64,000 nucleotides of DNA, from positions 1,015,757-1,079,756 of the forward strand of contig NZ_OY763408.1 in NCBI RefSeq assembly GCF_963667405.1. Direction: 5' to 3'. The notes under the pieces were generated by a model that was not told where the DNA came from, made no database searches, and was given only the letters and a program-made list of their open reading frames with translations. Shown here in pieces: positions 7,427 to 14,270 of the stretch. A program made the translations under genes and the position numbers. This DNA comes from an uncultured Sphaerochaeta sp. GTDB lineage: Bacteria > Spirochaetota > Spirochaetia > Sphaerochaetales > Sphaerochaetaceae. Position 1 is the stretch's first letter. Each line of letters starts with the position of its first letter.

Positions 7427-7879
7427 CTAGATGAGCAGGCCGAAGCGCATCGGTACATTGAGGACAGAACCGAAGAGCAGGAAGATGGCCACGGTAAACA
7501 GGACACTGATGAGGATGGTTTTCCACCAAGGCCTCTTGCTGAACCACTTGATGTAGAGAATCAGCATGATGGAGGTGGTAACCACAAATCCCACCAAGGG
7601 GAGCAGGACGAAGTAGAGGACAAGGCCTCCCATCGTTATATAGACGTTCACGACGTTCTTGCTTTTCAGGTCAATGGCTGTATCCATCTCCTTGGGCATG
7701 CGCAAGGTATAGATGAACAGCGTGAGGGCGCTGAGTATGATCAGGCTGGCAATGATGATGGGGAACATGCCCGGTCCCGGCACCCCGTGATTGCTGGGTG
7801 GATAGCCGAGGGAGATGGCAATGATGAAGATCGCAAAGAGGGTAAATGTACCGCTCACAATGAAATTAGCTTTTCTCAT
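7427..7879 (-). CDS. tctB: Tripartite tricarboxylate transporter, small membrane subunit TctB
   Basis: The 150-residue protein has four hydrophobic segments, the usual TctB topology, with GPGMFPIIIASLIILSAL near residues 37-54 typical of the family. It partners TctA in the inner membrane. The ATG at 7879 is preceded by AAAGGA; the in-frame codons upstream overlap the hairpin after tctC and are unlikely to be translated. The hairpin between tctC and tctB probably lowers expression of the two membrane subunits relative to the binding protein. Confidence 0.88.
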   Translation of the reverse strand: MRKANFIVSGTFTLFAIFIIAISLGYPPSNHGVPGPGMFPIIIASLIILSALTLFIYTLRMPKEMDTAIDLKSKNVVNVYITMGGLVLYFVLLPLVGFVVTTSIMLILYIKWFSKRPWWKTILISVLFTVAIFLLFGSVLNVPMRFGLLI

Positions 7880-7908
7880 AGGGGTGATTCCTTTCTGAAG
7901 GAGACAGA

Positions 7909-7932
7909 CCACAGCACCCGAAGGTGCTGTGG
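7909..7932 (-). terminator. Intercistronic UUCG hairpin between tctC and tctB
   Basis: In the mRNA (minus strand) this is a perfect 10-bp stem CCACAGCACC/GGTGCTGTGG closed by a UUCG tetraloop. There is no U-run. Such hairpins after binding-protein genes usually stabilise the upstream mRNA or attenuate downstream genes. Confidence 0.7.
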
Positions 7933-7947
7933 TGCATGAATCTGTGC

Positions 7948-8919
7948 TTACTGCTGCTTAAGACCGAGTTCCTCGATCAGAGCTTTGAACATGTCGTTGT
8001 CCTTGGCCAGTTTTGCTCCATAGGAGGTGCTGTCCATGGCGTCGATGATGTTGTTGCTGCTGTTCATGAACTTCACGAATGCATCGCTCTTGGAAGCTTC
8101 GGTGAAGATCTTCTCGATCTTGTCGGCGATCGGCTGGGGGGTAGCCTTGGGAACGCCCAAGCCTCTCCAGGTACCGATGGCTACATCATAGCCGAGTTCC
8201 TTGGCGGTGGGGATGTTCGGGGTTGCTGCAATGCGCTCGGGAGCAAGCACTGCAAGAACCTTCAGGTTCCCTGCATCGACCTGGCTTGCAACCTCAGCAT
8301 AGCTGACGGTGACCGCATCAATGTGGCCGCCGAGCAGGCTGGTGATTGCAGGAGCTGCACCGTCAAACGGAATGTGGTTGAAGGTGACCTGAGCGGTCTT
8401 TGCGAGACCAGCTGCTGCAAGGTGCCAGATGGCTCCTACACCGGAGTTGCCGACGCGCATGGTCTTGGTCTTTGCTGCGGCGAGGAACTCATTGAGGGTG
8501 TTGTAGGGGGAGTCTTTCTGGACAGTGATTGCACTGTAGGCACTGTTGACCATCATGATCGGCTTGAACTGGTCATAGTACAGGCCCGCACCGGTTCCGG
8601 TGTGGGGAAGGGTGACCAATTCCACGGTGATCATGCTGATGACAGAGCCATCGGCCTTTGCGTTTGCACCATAGGACATGCCCACAGCACCGCCACCGCC
8701 GGTTCTGTTCTCAACAGCAATATTCTTCGGGAAGTTTGCCTTTGCGGCATCAACCAGAGCACGGGCTACCAGATCGGTACCACCGCCTGCAGAATACGGA
8801 ACAATCACTGATACCGGTCCACTGGGATAGGAATCAGCAGATACCTCAGTGCCACCCTGGGCGAACACCGATCCGAGAACCAGAGACAGAAGCATTACCA
8901 ATACTAGGAGTTTCTTCAT
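7948..8919 (-). CDS. tctC: TctC/Bug-family periplasmic solute-binding protein
   Basis: The 323-residue protein has a lipoprotein-free signal peptide (MKKLLVLVMLLSLVLGSVFAQ). The Bug-fold core follows, with PVSVIVPYSAGGGTDLVARAL at about 30-50, NRTGGGGAVGMSYGA at about 67-81 and HIPFDGAAPAITSLLGGHIDAV in the second lobe. It binds the substrate in the periplasm and delivers it to TctAB. The ATG at 8919 has GAGGTGA upstream. It is placed after eda with a 46-base gap and before tctB with a 68-base gap holding a stem-loop. A sugar-acid or carboxylate ligand is inferred from the operon. Confidence 0.92.
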   Translation of the reverse strand: MKKLLVLVMLLSLVLGSVFAQGGTEVSADSYPSGPVSVIVPYSAGGGTDLVARALVDAAKANFPKNIAVENRTGGGGAVGMSYGANAKADGSVISMITVELVTLPHTGTGAGLYYDQFKPIMMVNSAYSAITVQKDSPYNTLNEFLAAAKTKTMRVGNSGVGAIWHLAAAGLAKTAQVTFNHIPFDGAAPAITSLLGGHIDAVTVSYAEVASQVDAGNLKVLAVLAPERIAATPNIPTAKELGYDVAIGTWRGLGVPKATPQPIADKIEKIFTEASKSDAFVKFMNSSNNIIDAMDSTSYGAKLAKDNDMFKALIEELGLKQQ

Positions 8920-8965
8920 TTTCTCACCTCTTTCCTTTGTGTTATCTATTCGCACTCGTGCGAAT

Positions 8966-9601
8966 TTACCGTAGAGCAGCCTGTTCAAGAAAAAGTGTAG
9001 CACGGTGCGTGATGGTTTCCCATGCATTTTCTTTTGCAAGAGCAGGATTCGCCAGATAGGAGCCAACTCCTACCGCGAACGCCCCAGCTTTGATGAAGGC
9101 TGCGGTATTATCCACCGAAACCCCACCGACTGGGAGCAGTTTCATCCCCTTGAACGGCCCGAGCAGGTCCTTGATGTATTGGGGACCTACCGAACCGGCA
9201 GGAAATATCTTGATGAGCGGTGCACCTGCCTTATGGGCAGTGTACATCTCCGTGGGAGTGAAGACTCCCGGTACCGGCAGTACGCCATGGTCGAGACAGT
9301 AGGTGATGACATGCACATCCAGACTGGGGGAGAGTACAAAGCGTGCGCCCCTGCGGATGCTTTCGCGTGCAGAGGCCACATCGAGTACTGTCCCTGCACC
9401 GACCACAAGCTCCTGGTTCTGGGAAGCTTCCTCGATCATGTCGAGAGCTCCCTCTGTGTTCATGGTGATCTCAAGGCACCGGATACCACCTTTTGCGAGT
9501 GCATCGATTACCAAAGGAGCATGTTCTTCCTCGATTCCCCTGATGATGGAGATGACTTTTGTCTCAGCAATGGCCTCTAGTGTCTGTTCAATCGAATTCA
9601 T
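8966..9601 (-). CDS. eda: KDPG/KHG aldolase
   Basis: This 211-residue class I aldolase splits 2-keto-3-deoxy-6-phosphogluconate into pyruvate and glyceraldehyde-3-phosphate. The Schiff-base Lys lies in PLIKIFPAG (about residue 135). The catalytic Glu lies in LEITMNTEG (about 45), and GAGTVLD (about 71) contributes to phosphate binding. Length is normal. The ATG overlaps the kdgK stop codon (ATGA), showing translational coupling with the kinase that makes its substrate. Confidence 0.93.
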   Translation of the reverse strand: MNSIEQTLEAIAETKVISIIRGIEEEHAPLVIDALAKGGIRCLEITMNTEGALDMIEEASQNQELVVGAGTVLDVASARESIRRGARFVLSPSLDVHVITYCLDHGVLPVPGVFTPTEMYTAHKAGAPLIKIFPAGSVGPQYIKDLLGPFKGMKLLPVGGVSVDNTAAFIKAGAFAVGVGSYLANPALAKENAWETITHRATLFLEQAALR

Positions 9602-10548
9602 CGGTGTATCTCCTCTTTCTGGGCAAGCAGGCGGTCGAAGGTGGAACGGTCGGGAAGCCCTTCTGTGTCCCCATAGCTGCTTACGGCAAGACCACCCATC
9701 AGCGAGCCCATCGTGCCGCACTCTCGGATCGGTCTTCCTTCCAGGAACCCTGCAAGAAAGCCTGCGTTGAACGCGTCGCCTGCACCAATGGTATCGACAA
9801 CCTTCACCGGGTAGGGATCGATCCGGTAGAAGCCGCTTGCATCTGCGACAGAAGAGCCTCTGTTTCCCTGTTTCACCCCAACAGCCCGAACCCCGGCGGC
9901 AAGCAACAGCTTGCTGATCTGTTGGGCATCGGAAGTACCGAGCAGCAGATCTCCCTCATCTTCACCAAGGAGGGCGATGTCTGAGGCAAGCAACAGCGGC
10001 TTGAGTGTCTTTTTGGCCTCGTCCTCACTCCAGAGCTTGCGCCTGATGTTCGGGTCAAAGCTGATCAGGATTCCTTCCTGCTTGGCGAACCTGAACAGTT
10101 CGGCAACGGTCTTTCTGCATGACTCGGAAAGAGCCGGAGTGATGCCTGAGAGGTGAAGCACCTTTGCCTGCTTCAGGTACTCAAGGTCGATATCTGCAAG
10201 CGTAAGGGTGCTTGCGGCCGACCCCTTGCGGTAGTAGAAGACAGAGGAGTCGAGATTTGCGGAAAACTGCTTGAACATGATGGCGGTGGGATGGTCGTCG
10301 CTCATTCCCACCTGCAAGGTATCCACTCCTTCAGCCCTGAGTTCACGGATGATGAACTGGCCGAACTCATCGTTGCCCACCTTGCTTACCCAGCTGCTCT
10401 CAATTCCCAGCTTGGCAAGGCCGACTGCGACATTGCTCTCAGCACCCACGACGACTTTGCTGAACTGCTGTACGTAGCGCAGCTTGGTATGGGCATTGGG
10501 GATGAAGGCGACAAGACTTTCGCCGATGGTAACAACACGCGATTTCAT
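9598..10548 (-). CDS. kdgK: 2-keto-3-deoxygluconate kinase (PfkB family)
   Basis: The 316-residue sugar kinase has the N-terminal GAESNVAVGLAKLG segment (about 34-47) and the C-terminal DTIGAGDAFNAGFLAG motif with the catalytic Asp near residue 254. It would phosphorylate KDG to KDPG, feeding the adjacent aldolase. The start overlaps the iclR stop (ATGA) and the end overlaps the eda start, so the three genes are tightly coupled. Other PfkB sugars cannot be excluded from sequence, but the aldolase neighbour makes KDG by far the likeliest. Confidence 0.9.
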   Translation of the reverse strand: MKSRVVTIGESLVAFIPNAHTKLRYVQQFSKVVVGAESNVAVGLAKLGIESSWVSKVGNDEFGQFIIRELRAEGVDTLQVGMSDDHPTAIMFKQFSANLDSSVFYYRKGSAASTLTLADIDLEYLKQAKVLHLSGITPALSESCRKTVAELFRFAKQEGILISFDPNIRRKLWSEDEAKKTLKPLLLASDIALLGEDEGDLLLGTSDAQQISKLLLAAGVRAVGVKQGNRGSSVADASGFYRIDPYPVKVVDTIGAGDAFNAGFLAGFLEGRPIRECGTMGSLMGGLAVSSYGDTEGLPDRSTFDRLLAQKEEIHR

Positions 10549-11339
10549 CGATTATACTCTCCACTATATATCCACTGGCTTTTGTTGCCGGCAATGATGC
10601 GCTGGATTTGTGAACGTGCATGATCCAGCAGGGTTTTGAACTGTTCTTCCCGTTCCTTTGTATACCTGAATTCGGGAACAGCAATGGACATGCCTGCAAG
10701 TACCTGTCCTTCCACCTCGATGGCAACCGCCACACACTGGATGCCGGTGGTGGATTCTCCTTTCTCATACGCAAAGCCTGTGGCTCGTATGCCTTCAAGT
10801 TGTGTATTGAGCTGTTCCACATTCCTGACGGTTTGGGGGGTAAGCGGCTTGAGATCCCCTTCGGGGTAGAGTTCACGTATCTGTTCAGGGAGGAATTGGC
10901 TCAGCAGAGCCTTCCCATATCCGGTGCTGTAGGCAGGAAGCTTGTTTCCCGGGTTGGATACCACCCTGAACTGAGAGTGCAGGTCTGCTTTTGCGAGGTA
11001 CAGCACGTCCCGTTTGGAAAGAACCCCAAAATAGAGCGTCTCCCCGGTTTTTTGGTTGACCTGCTGCAGCACATCCTTGATCTGTTCCAGGACATCGTGG
11101 TTGTTCACATACTTGTTTCCGAGGACGAAGACACTTTCTCCCAGGTAATACCGTTCTTCCCGTTGCAGGTAGTGCAGGTATCTGCGTTCTGCAAGAGTGC
11201 AGAGCAACGGGTGAAGGCTGCTTTTGGGTATGGAGAGCGAACGAGAGAGGTCGGAGAGGGAGACCCCATCCTGTACGGATGCTATAGTCTCCAGGATATC
11301 CAGGATTCTGGCTGTCGTGCGATGCTCAGAAGAAGCCAT
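10545..11339 (-). CDS. IclR-family transcriptional regulator
   Basis: The 264-residue protein has an N-terminal winged helix-turn-helix (about 8-65; GVSLSDLSRSLSIPKSSLHPLL) and an IclR effector-binding domain (about 80-255, with GYGKALLSQF and KGESTTGIQCVAVAI). It is first in the operon it most likely controls. The ligand is probably KDG or the imported sugar acid, as for KdgR. GGAGAG precedes the ATG. A palindrome lies 14 bases before the start and is a candidate autoregulatory operator. Confidence 0.9.
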   Translation of the reverse strand: MASSEHRTTARILDILETIASVQDGVSLSDLSRSLSIPKSSLHPLLCTLAERRYLHYLQREERYYLGESVFVLGNKYVNNHDVLEQIKDVLQQVNQKTGETLYFGVLSKRDVLYLAKADLHSQFRVVSNPGNKLPAYSTGYGKALLSQFLPEQIRELYPEGDLKPLTPQTVRNVEQLNTQLEGIRATGFAYEKGESTTGIQCVAVAIEVEGQVLAGMSIAVPEFRYTKEREEQFKTLLDHARSQIQRIIAGNKSQWIYSGEYNR

Positions 11340-11352
11340 TCTCTCTCCTTGT

Positions 11353-11368
11353 GTTCGTATATAGGAAC
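11353..11368. promoter_or_regulatory. Candidate IclR operator
   Basis: GTTCGTATATAGGAAC is a near-perfect 16-base palindrome between the predicted promoter and the iclR start. Its core CGTATATAG recurs 27 bases upstream (11383-11391), close to the -10 box, so two regulator dimers may bind. IclR proteins commonly bind GTTC-n-GAAC-like sites. Confidence 0.5.
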
Positions 11369-11389
11369 GGTGTTCGCAGTTACGTATAT

Positions 11390-11417
11390 AGTTTACACGA
11401 TTGTGAGCATTTGTAAA
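11390..11417 (-). promoter_or_regulatory. Predicted promoter of the iclR-kdgK-eda-tctCBA operon
   Basis: On the minus strand TTTACA (11417-11412) and TAAACT (11395-11390) are separated by 16 bases, about 50 bases before the iclR start. Confidence 0.5.
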
Positions 11418-11443
11418 GATGGATTTTGGTCAGAATATGAAAA

Positions 11444-11466
11444 CAGGCAACCAAACTGGTTGCCTG
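11444..11466 (-). terminator. Terminator downstream of the toxin-antitoxin pair
   Basis: A perfect 10-bp stem CAGGCAACCA/TGGTTGCCTG is followed on the minus strand by TTTTCAT. It lies 157 bases after the toxin stop. Confidence 0.7.
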
Positions 11467-11622
11467 CACGATCGGGACGAAAGGACACGAAACTGCTTTC
11501 CTTCCTTGTGTACCCATGCACTCCCATAAAGACTCAACCAGGTTCCTCCAAAGAAAAAACTGTCTGAACATCTTTCGATTCCATCCATGCTTATCTATGC
11601 AGCAGTCTCCTGCAATGCATGG

Positions 11623-11913
11623 TCACTTTTGTTGTCTGCTATCAATGATGGCATCAATAAACACGCTGTTTTCATAAACGGAAAAGACAGCCTTGTACCT
11701 TTTGGCAAAAACAACCTGTCTGTATTTTCCACCAGGTAATCCAAGATCCTCTTCCAGTTGGAATTGGAAGGGATTATCCTTCAACCTGACAAGAACAGAA
11801 TAGAACTCCTGTCTCAATACTTTGGCCGCAGGGATCCTCACTTGTGCAAGGAACCTTGCGTGACTGACAAGCATTTCATCGGCTTTTCTTGAGACGATGA
11901 CATCATACTTCAT
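11623..11913 (-). CDS. RelE/ParE-type toxin
   Basis: The 96-residue basic protein has the RelE/ParE fold signature: an N-terminal helix pair (SRKADEMLVSHARFLAQV), then a beta-rich half ending KYRQVVFAKRYKAVFSVYENSVFIDAIIDSRQ. It would act as an mRNA interferase or gyrase poison; residues at the end (RYKAVF, DSR) do not decide which. It overlaps the antitoxin gene by 11 bases, the classic order of antitoxin first. Host benefit (stabilisation or stress response) cannot be told from sequence. Confidence 0.85.
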   Translation of the reverse strand: MKYDVIVSRKADEMLVSHARFLAQVRIPAAKVLRQEFYSVLVRLKDNPFQFQLEEDLGLPGGKYRQVVFAKRYKAVFSVYENSVFIDAIIDSRQQK

Positions 11914-12199
11914 AGTTGGCTTCAGCCTCTGCCACGATCAAGTCAAAATCCTTCAGTATTTCATCTCCACTTCTGCCGACATAACCGTTTATGCGTTCAT
12001 TTTCTGCAACAAGCAAATCTGCATACATTGAATTCTGGGAAGCCAAGGACAAACTCAGTGGCACTGACTTTTCCCTCACAATCTGATGAAGGAGCATGTT
12101 GAAGGTTCCATTCAGTGTCATTCCAAGCTGATCGAGGATTTCCTCGGCCTGTGCCTTGAGTTCCGTATCCGTTCTCAAACTGATTGTTGTGCTTGCCAT
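11903..12199 (-). CDS. RelB/DinJ-type antitoxin
   Basis: The 98-residue protein begins MASTTISLRTDTELKAQAEE, a ribbon-helix-helix DNA-binding segment of the RelB/DinJ class, followed by an acidic toxin-binding C-terminus. GGGAGAAT precedes the ATG at 12199; the 24-residue upstream extension is rejected because it runs through the operator. The complex probably represses its own promoter at the palindrome near 12,250-12,265. Confidence 0.87.
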   Translation of the reverse strand: MASTTISLRTDTELKAQAEEILDQLGMTLNGTFNMLLHQIVREKSVPLSLSLASQNSMYADLLVAENERINGYVGRSGDEILKDFDLIVAEAEANYEV

Positions 12200-12249
12200 A
12201 GAGATTCTCCCTCTTGAAAATCTATCACTCGAATGTACTGCAGTCAATA

Positions 12250-12265
12250 CAATGTATATACATTG
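12250..12265. promoter_or_regulatory. Candidate operator of the toxin-antitoxin pair
   Basis: CAATGTATATACATTG is a perfect 16-base palindrome 51 bases before the antitoxin start, as expected for ribbon-helix-helix autorepression. No other gene lies in the 313-base gap up to tRNA-Pro. Confidence 0.6.
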
Positions 12266-12427
12266 CATTGGGTGGTCAGCCCATTCTTGCCGAGGAACAA
12301 GAAAATTCCCTAAGCATTCTCAACTGATTGTTGGTTGGGTTGTCTCCAGCGGGAAGTTTCAACCCGGCTCCATGGAGGGCCGAACAGCAAAGTATAAGCA
12401 AGAAGGGTAAAATGAAATGAAATAGGT

Positions 12428-12480
12428 GAAAAAAATTGGCAACCTGTTTGTAACTTATTATTTACAAACAAATTGCCAAA
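12428..12480 (-). terminator. Terminator of tRNA-Pro
   Basis: An 18-base arm TTGGCAA..TGTTTGTAA (12436-12453) pairs with 12462-12479 apart from two mismatches, and on the minus strand is followed by seven T residues. It starts 33 bases after the tRNA 3' end. Confidence 0.8.
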
Positions 12481-12512
12481 TCTTTTCTTGTAATTGCAAG
12501 ACCGGAATTGAA

Positions 12513-12585
12513 TCGGGGCGAAAGGACTCGAACCTTCGATATCCTGCTCCCAAAGCAGGTGCCCTAGCCACTGGGCTACGCCCCG
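12513..12585 (-). tRNA. tRNA-Pro (anticodon TGG)
   Basis: The minus strand folds as a cloverleaf. The acceptor stem is CGGGGCG/CGCCCCG with discriminator A, the anticodon loop is TTTGGGA and the T arm is AAGG-TTCGAGT-CCTT. CCA is not encoded. Confidence 0.95.
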
Positions 12586-12647
12586 AAATCTTTTGGAGTA
12601 TACGCACTTGAGCTTCGAAGCGTCAAGGGGTACCATACTCAGAACCT

Positions 12648-13292
12648 ATGGATATACAACAACGAGCAGAAGAAGTGGCAAAGCGCCTGGATGAGCTTTT
12701 GCCCCGGGATATTCAGTTTCTGGAACAGCGGGTTCCCTTTCGCTTTCTCATCAGTGTCATTCTCTCCGCCCAGACCACGGACAGGATCGTCAATGTGGTG
12801 GTGAAAGAGTTGTTCAAGGCGTACCCGGATGCCCGTTCTCTTGCCCAGGCAAAGCCTGAGGATGTGGAAGAGATCATCTATGCAACCGGCTACTACCGCA
12901 ACAAGGCCAAGAACATCATTGCCTGTGCCCAGCAGTTGGTTGACCGACAGGTTCCCGATACCATGGAAGAGCTGGTCAAGTTGCCCGGAGTGGGAAGAAA
13001 GACGGCCAGCTGTGTCCTGGGTGACATCTACGGAAAGCCTGCCATCATTGTCGATACCCACTTTGCCCGCGTGGTGAATCGTCTTGGGTTGGTCAAGACC
13101 AAGGAGCCTGCAAAGGTTGAGAAAGAGATTGCCTCGCTTCTGGATGCATCTAAGCACTACCGATTCTCCATGACGGCCAATCTGTTCGGCAGGAGTGTAT
13201 GCCATGCAAAGAAGCCTGAGTGTGAGGAGTGTCCGTTCAGCGACCTTTGCCCGAGTCGAGATGCTTTTCTGAAGAGACGCGCCAAAGCTTGA
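12648..13292 (+). CDS. nth: Endonuclease III
   Basis: The 214-residue bifunctional DNA glycosylase/AP lyase removes oxidised pyrimidines. The helix-hairpin-helix LPGVGRKTA holds the catalytic Lys (about 118) and VDTHF the catalytic Asp (about 136). The 4Fe-4S site is C-x6-C-x2-C-x5-C (CHAKKPECEECPFSDLC). Length and spacing match the E. coli enzyme. The 3' end overlaps the convergent next gene by 56 bases. Confidence 0.95.
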   Translation: MDIQQRAEEVAKRLDELLPRDIQFLEQRVPFRFLISVILSAQTTDRIVNVVVKELFKAYPDARSLAQAKPEDVEEIIYATGYYRNKAKNIIACAQQLVDRQVPDTMEELVKLPGVGRKTASCVLGDIYGKPAIIVDTHFARVVNRLGLVKTKEPAKVEKEIASLLDASKHYRFSMTANLFGRSVCHAKKPECEECPFSDLCPSRDAFLKRRAKA

Positions 13293-13683
13293 GGTCCCCT
13301 TCTTCCTGTATGGTGAGCATGGCGATCCAAAGGTCCCTGATTACCACAGGCTCCATCGTATGCTGCACCTCAATGTCTCCCAGATGGATGCCGCTGTAGG
13401 GGTAGTTGGTATCCAGTTCACTCCGCAGGGGAGCTAGTGCGGACTCATCCAGCGGTATATAGAGGTGGTGATCGGTGTATCGCAGCTCACCAAGGGAGAC
13501 AAGCGGCAGCTTCGGGCACGTCACGTACCCGATCGAATCCCCATCCTTGGCTTTGCCGAGAATGATGCACGGTTCAAGGGTCAGGAGGCTGGGGTCGGGA
13601 TGAAGTGCATACAACTCGCTTCTGAGTTTGCCCAGCTCTCGTTGCAGTTCTTTGGGCAGACGAAGGATATACAGGCTTTCCAT
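13237..13683 (-). CDS. Hypothetical protein (148 aa)
   Basis: The product begins MESLYILRLPKELQRELGKLR. It alternates short beta-like segments (EPCIILGK, DSIGYVTCPKLPLVSLG, YIPLDESAL) with little helix. The layout faintly recalls 2'-5' RNA ligase-like proteins, but no paired H-x-T/S motif is visible, so no function is assigned. The ATG at 13683 is chosen; the longer frame begins in the rpmB leader. It converges on nth with a 56-base overlap in a different frame, and the coding composition remains good there. Confidence 0.55.
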   Translation of the reverse strand: MESLYILRLPKELQRELGKLRSELYALHPDPSLLTLEPCIILGKAKDGDSIGYVTCPKLPLVSLGELRYTDHHLYIPLDESALAPLRSELDTNYPYSGIHLGDIEVQHTMEPVVIRDLWIAMLTIQEEGDLKLWRVSSEKHLDSGKGR

Positions 13684-13916
13684 AACACCAGCATAGCGAA
13701 GCGCAAAAGGCTCTACAAGGGAAAAAGTTGAAAAGATAGCCCCTTTGTCTTTACACAAAAGCCGTTATCTGGTAATTTGGCAAAGGTTGAAGTCTTCTAC
13801 GCGATGACCTTGTGTTACTGCTCACGGACATGCATGTGCCCGTACAAGGAAAGCCATGACTTTGACAGGCCTGAGTCGGCCCAAAAAAGAATTATTATGA
13901 CAAGGTGGATATAGCT

Positions 13917-14147
13917 ATGGCTCGTAGATGTGAGATTTGCGGAAAAGGAACGGTTGCAGGAAATAGTGTTCCGAGAAAAGGTCAGGCCAAGAAGCACGGT
14001 GGTGTTGGTCAGCACATTGGCGTTACCACAAAGCGCGTATTCCGCCCTAATCTCGTGACGATCAAGACGTTGATCAACGGAGCTCCCCGCACGATCAAGA
14101 TTTGTACTCGTTGCTTGAGGAGCGGAAAGGTCGAGAAGCTCGTATAA
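13917..14147 (+). CDS. rpmB: Ribosomal protein L28
   Basis: This 76-residue protein of the large ribosomal subunit begins MARRCEICGKGTVAGNSV, typical of bacterial L28. It has two Cys pairs (CEIC near residues 5-8, CTRC near 62-65), the zinc-binding form. The ATG at 13917 is preferred to one four codons upstream because AAGGTGG precedes it. It is followed by a terminator and is probably monocistronic. Confidence 0.96.
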   Translation: MARRCEICGKGTVAGNSVPRKGQAKKHGGVGQHIGVTTKRVFRPNLVTIKTLINGAPRTIKICTRCLRSGKVEKLV

Positions 14148-14177
14148 CATTTGTTTGTGTTACAGCTCGATCACAGA

Positions 14178-14201
14178 GGAGCCCATTCATGGGCTCTTTT
14201 T
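14178..14201 (+). terminator. Terminator of rpmB
   Basis: A stem GAGCCCAT/ATGGGCTC with a two-base loop region is followed by TTTTT. Confidence 0.85.
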
Positions 14202-14270
14202 GTATATCCTTACAACAGAGAAGTTTACTGAGTTGTTCACTATCTTGAACGTTTATCAGAGGAGGCCACT

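Noticed and set aside
13862..13898. TTGACA plus TATTAT as an rpmB promoter
   Set aside because: The spacing is 25 bases, too long for a sigma-70 promoter, so no promoter was called.
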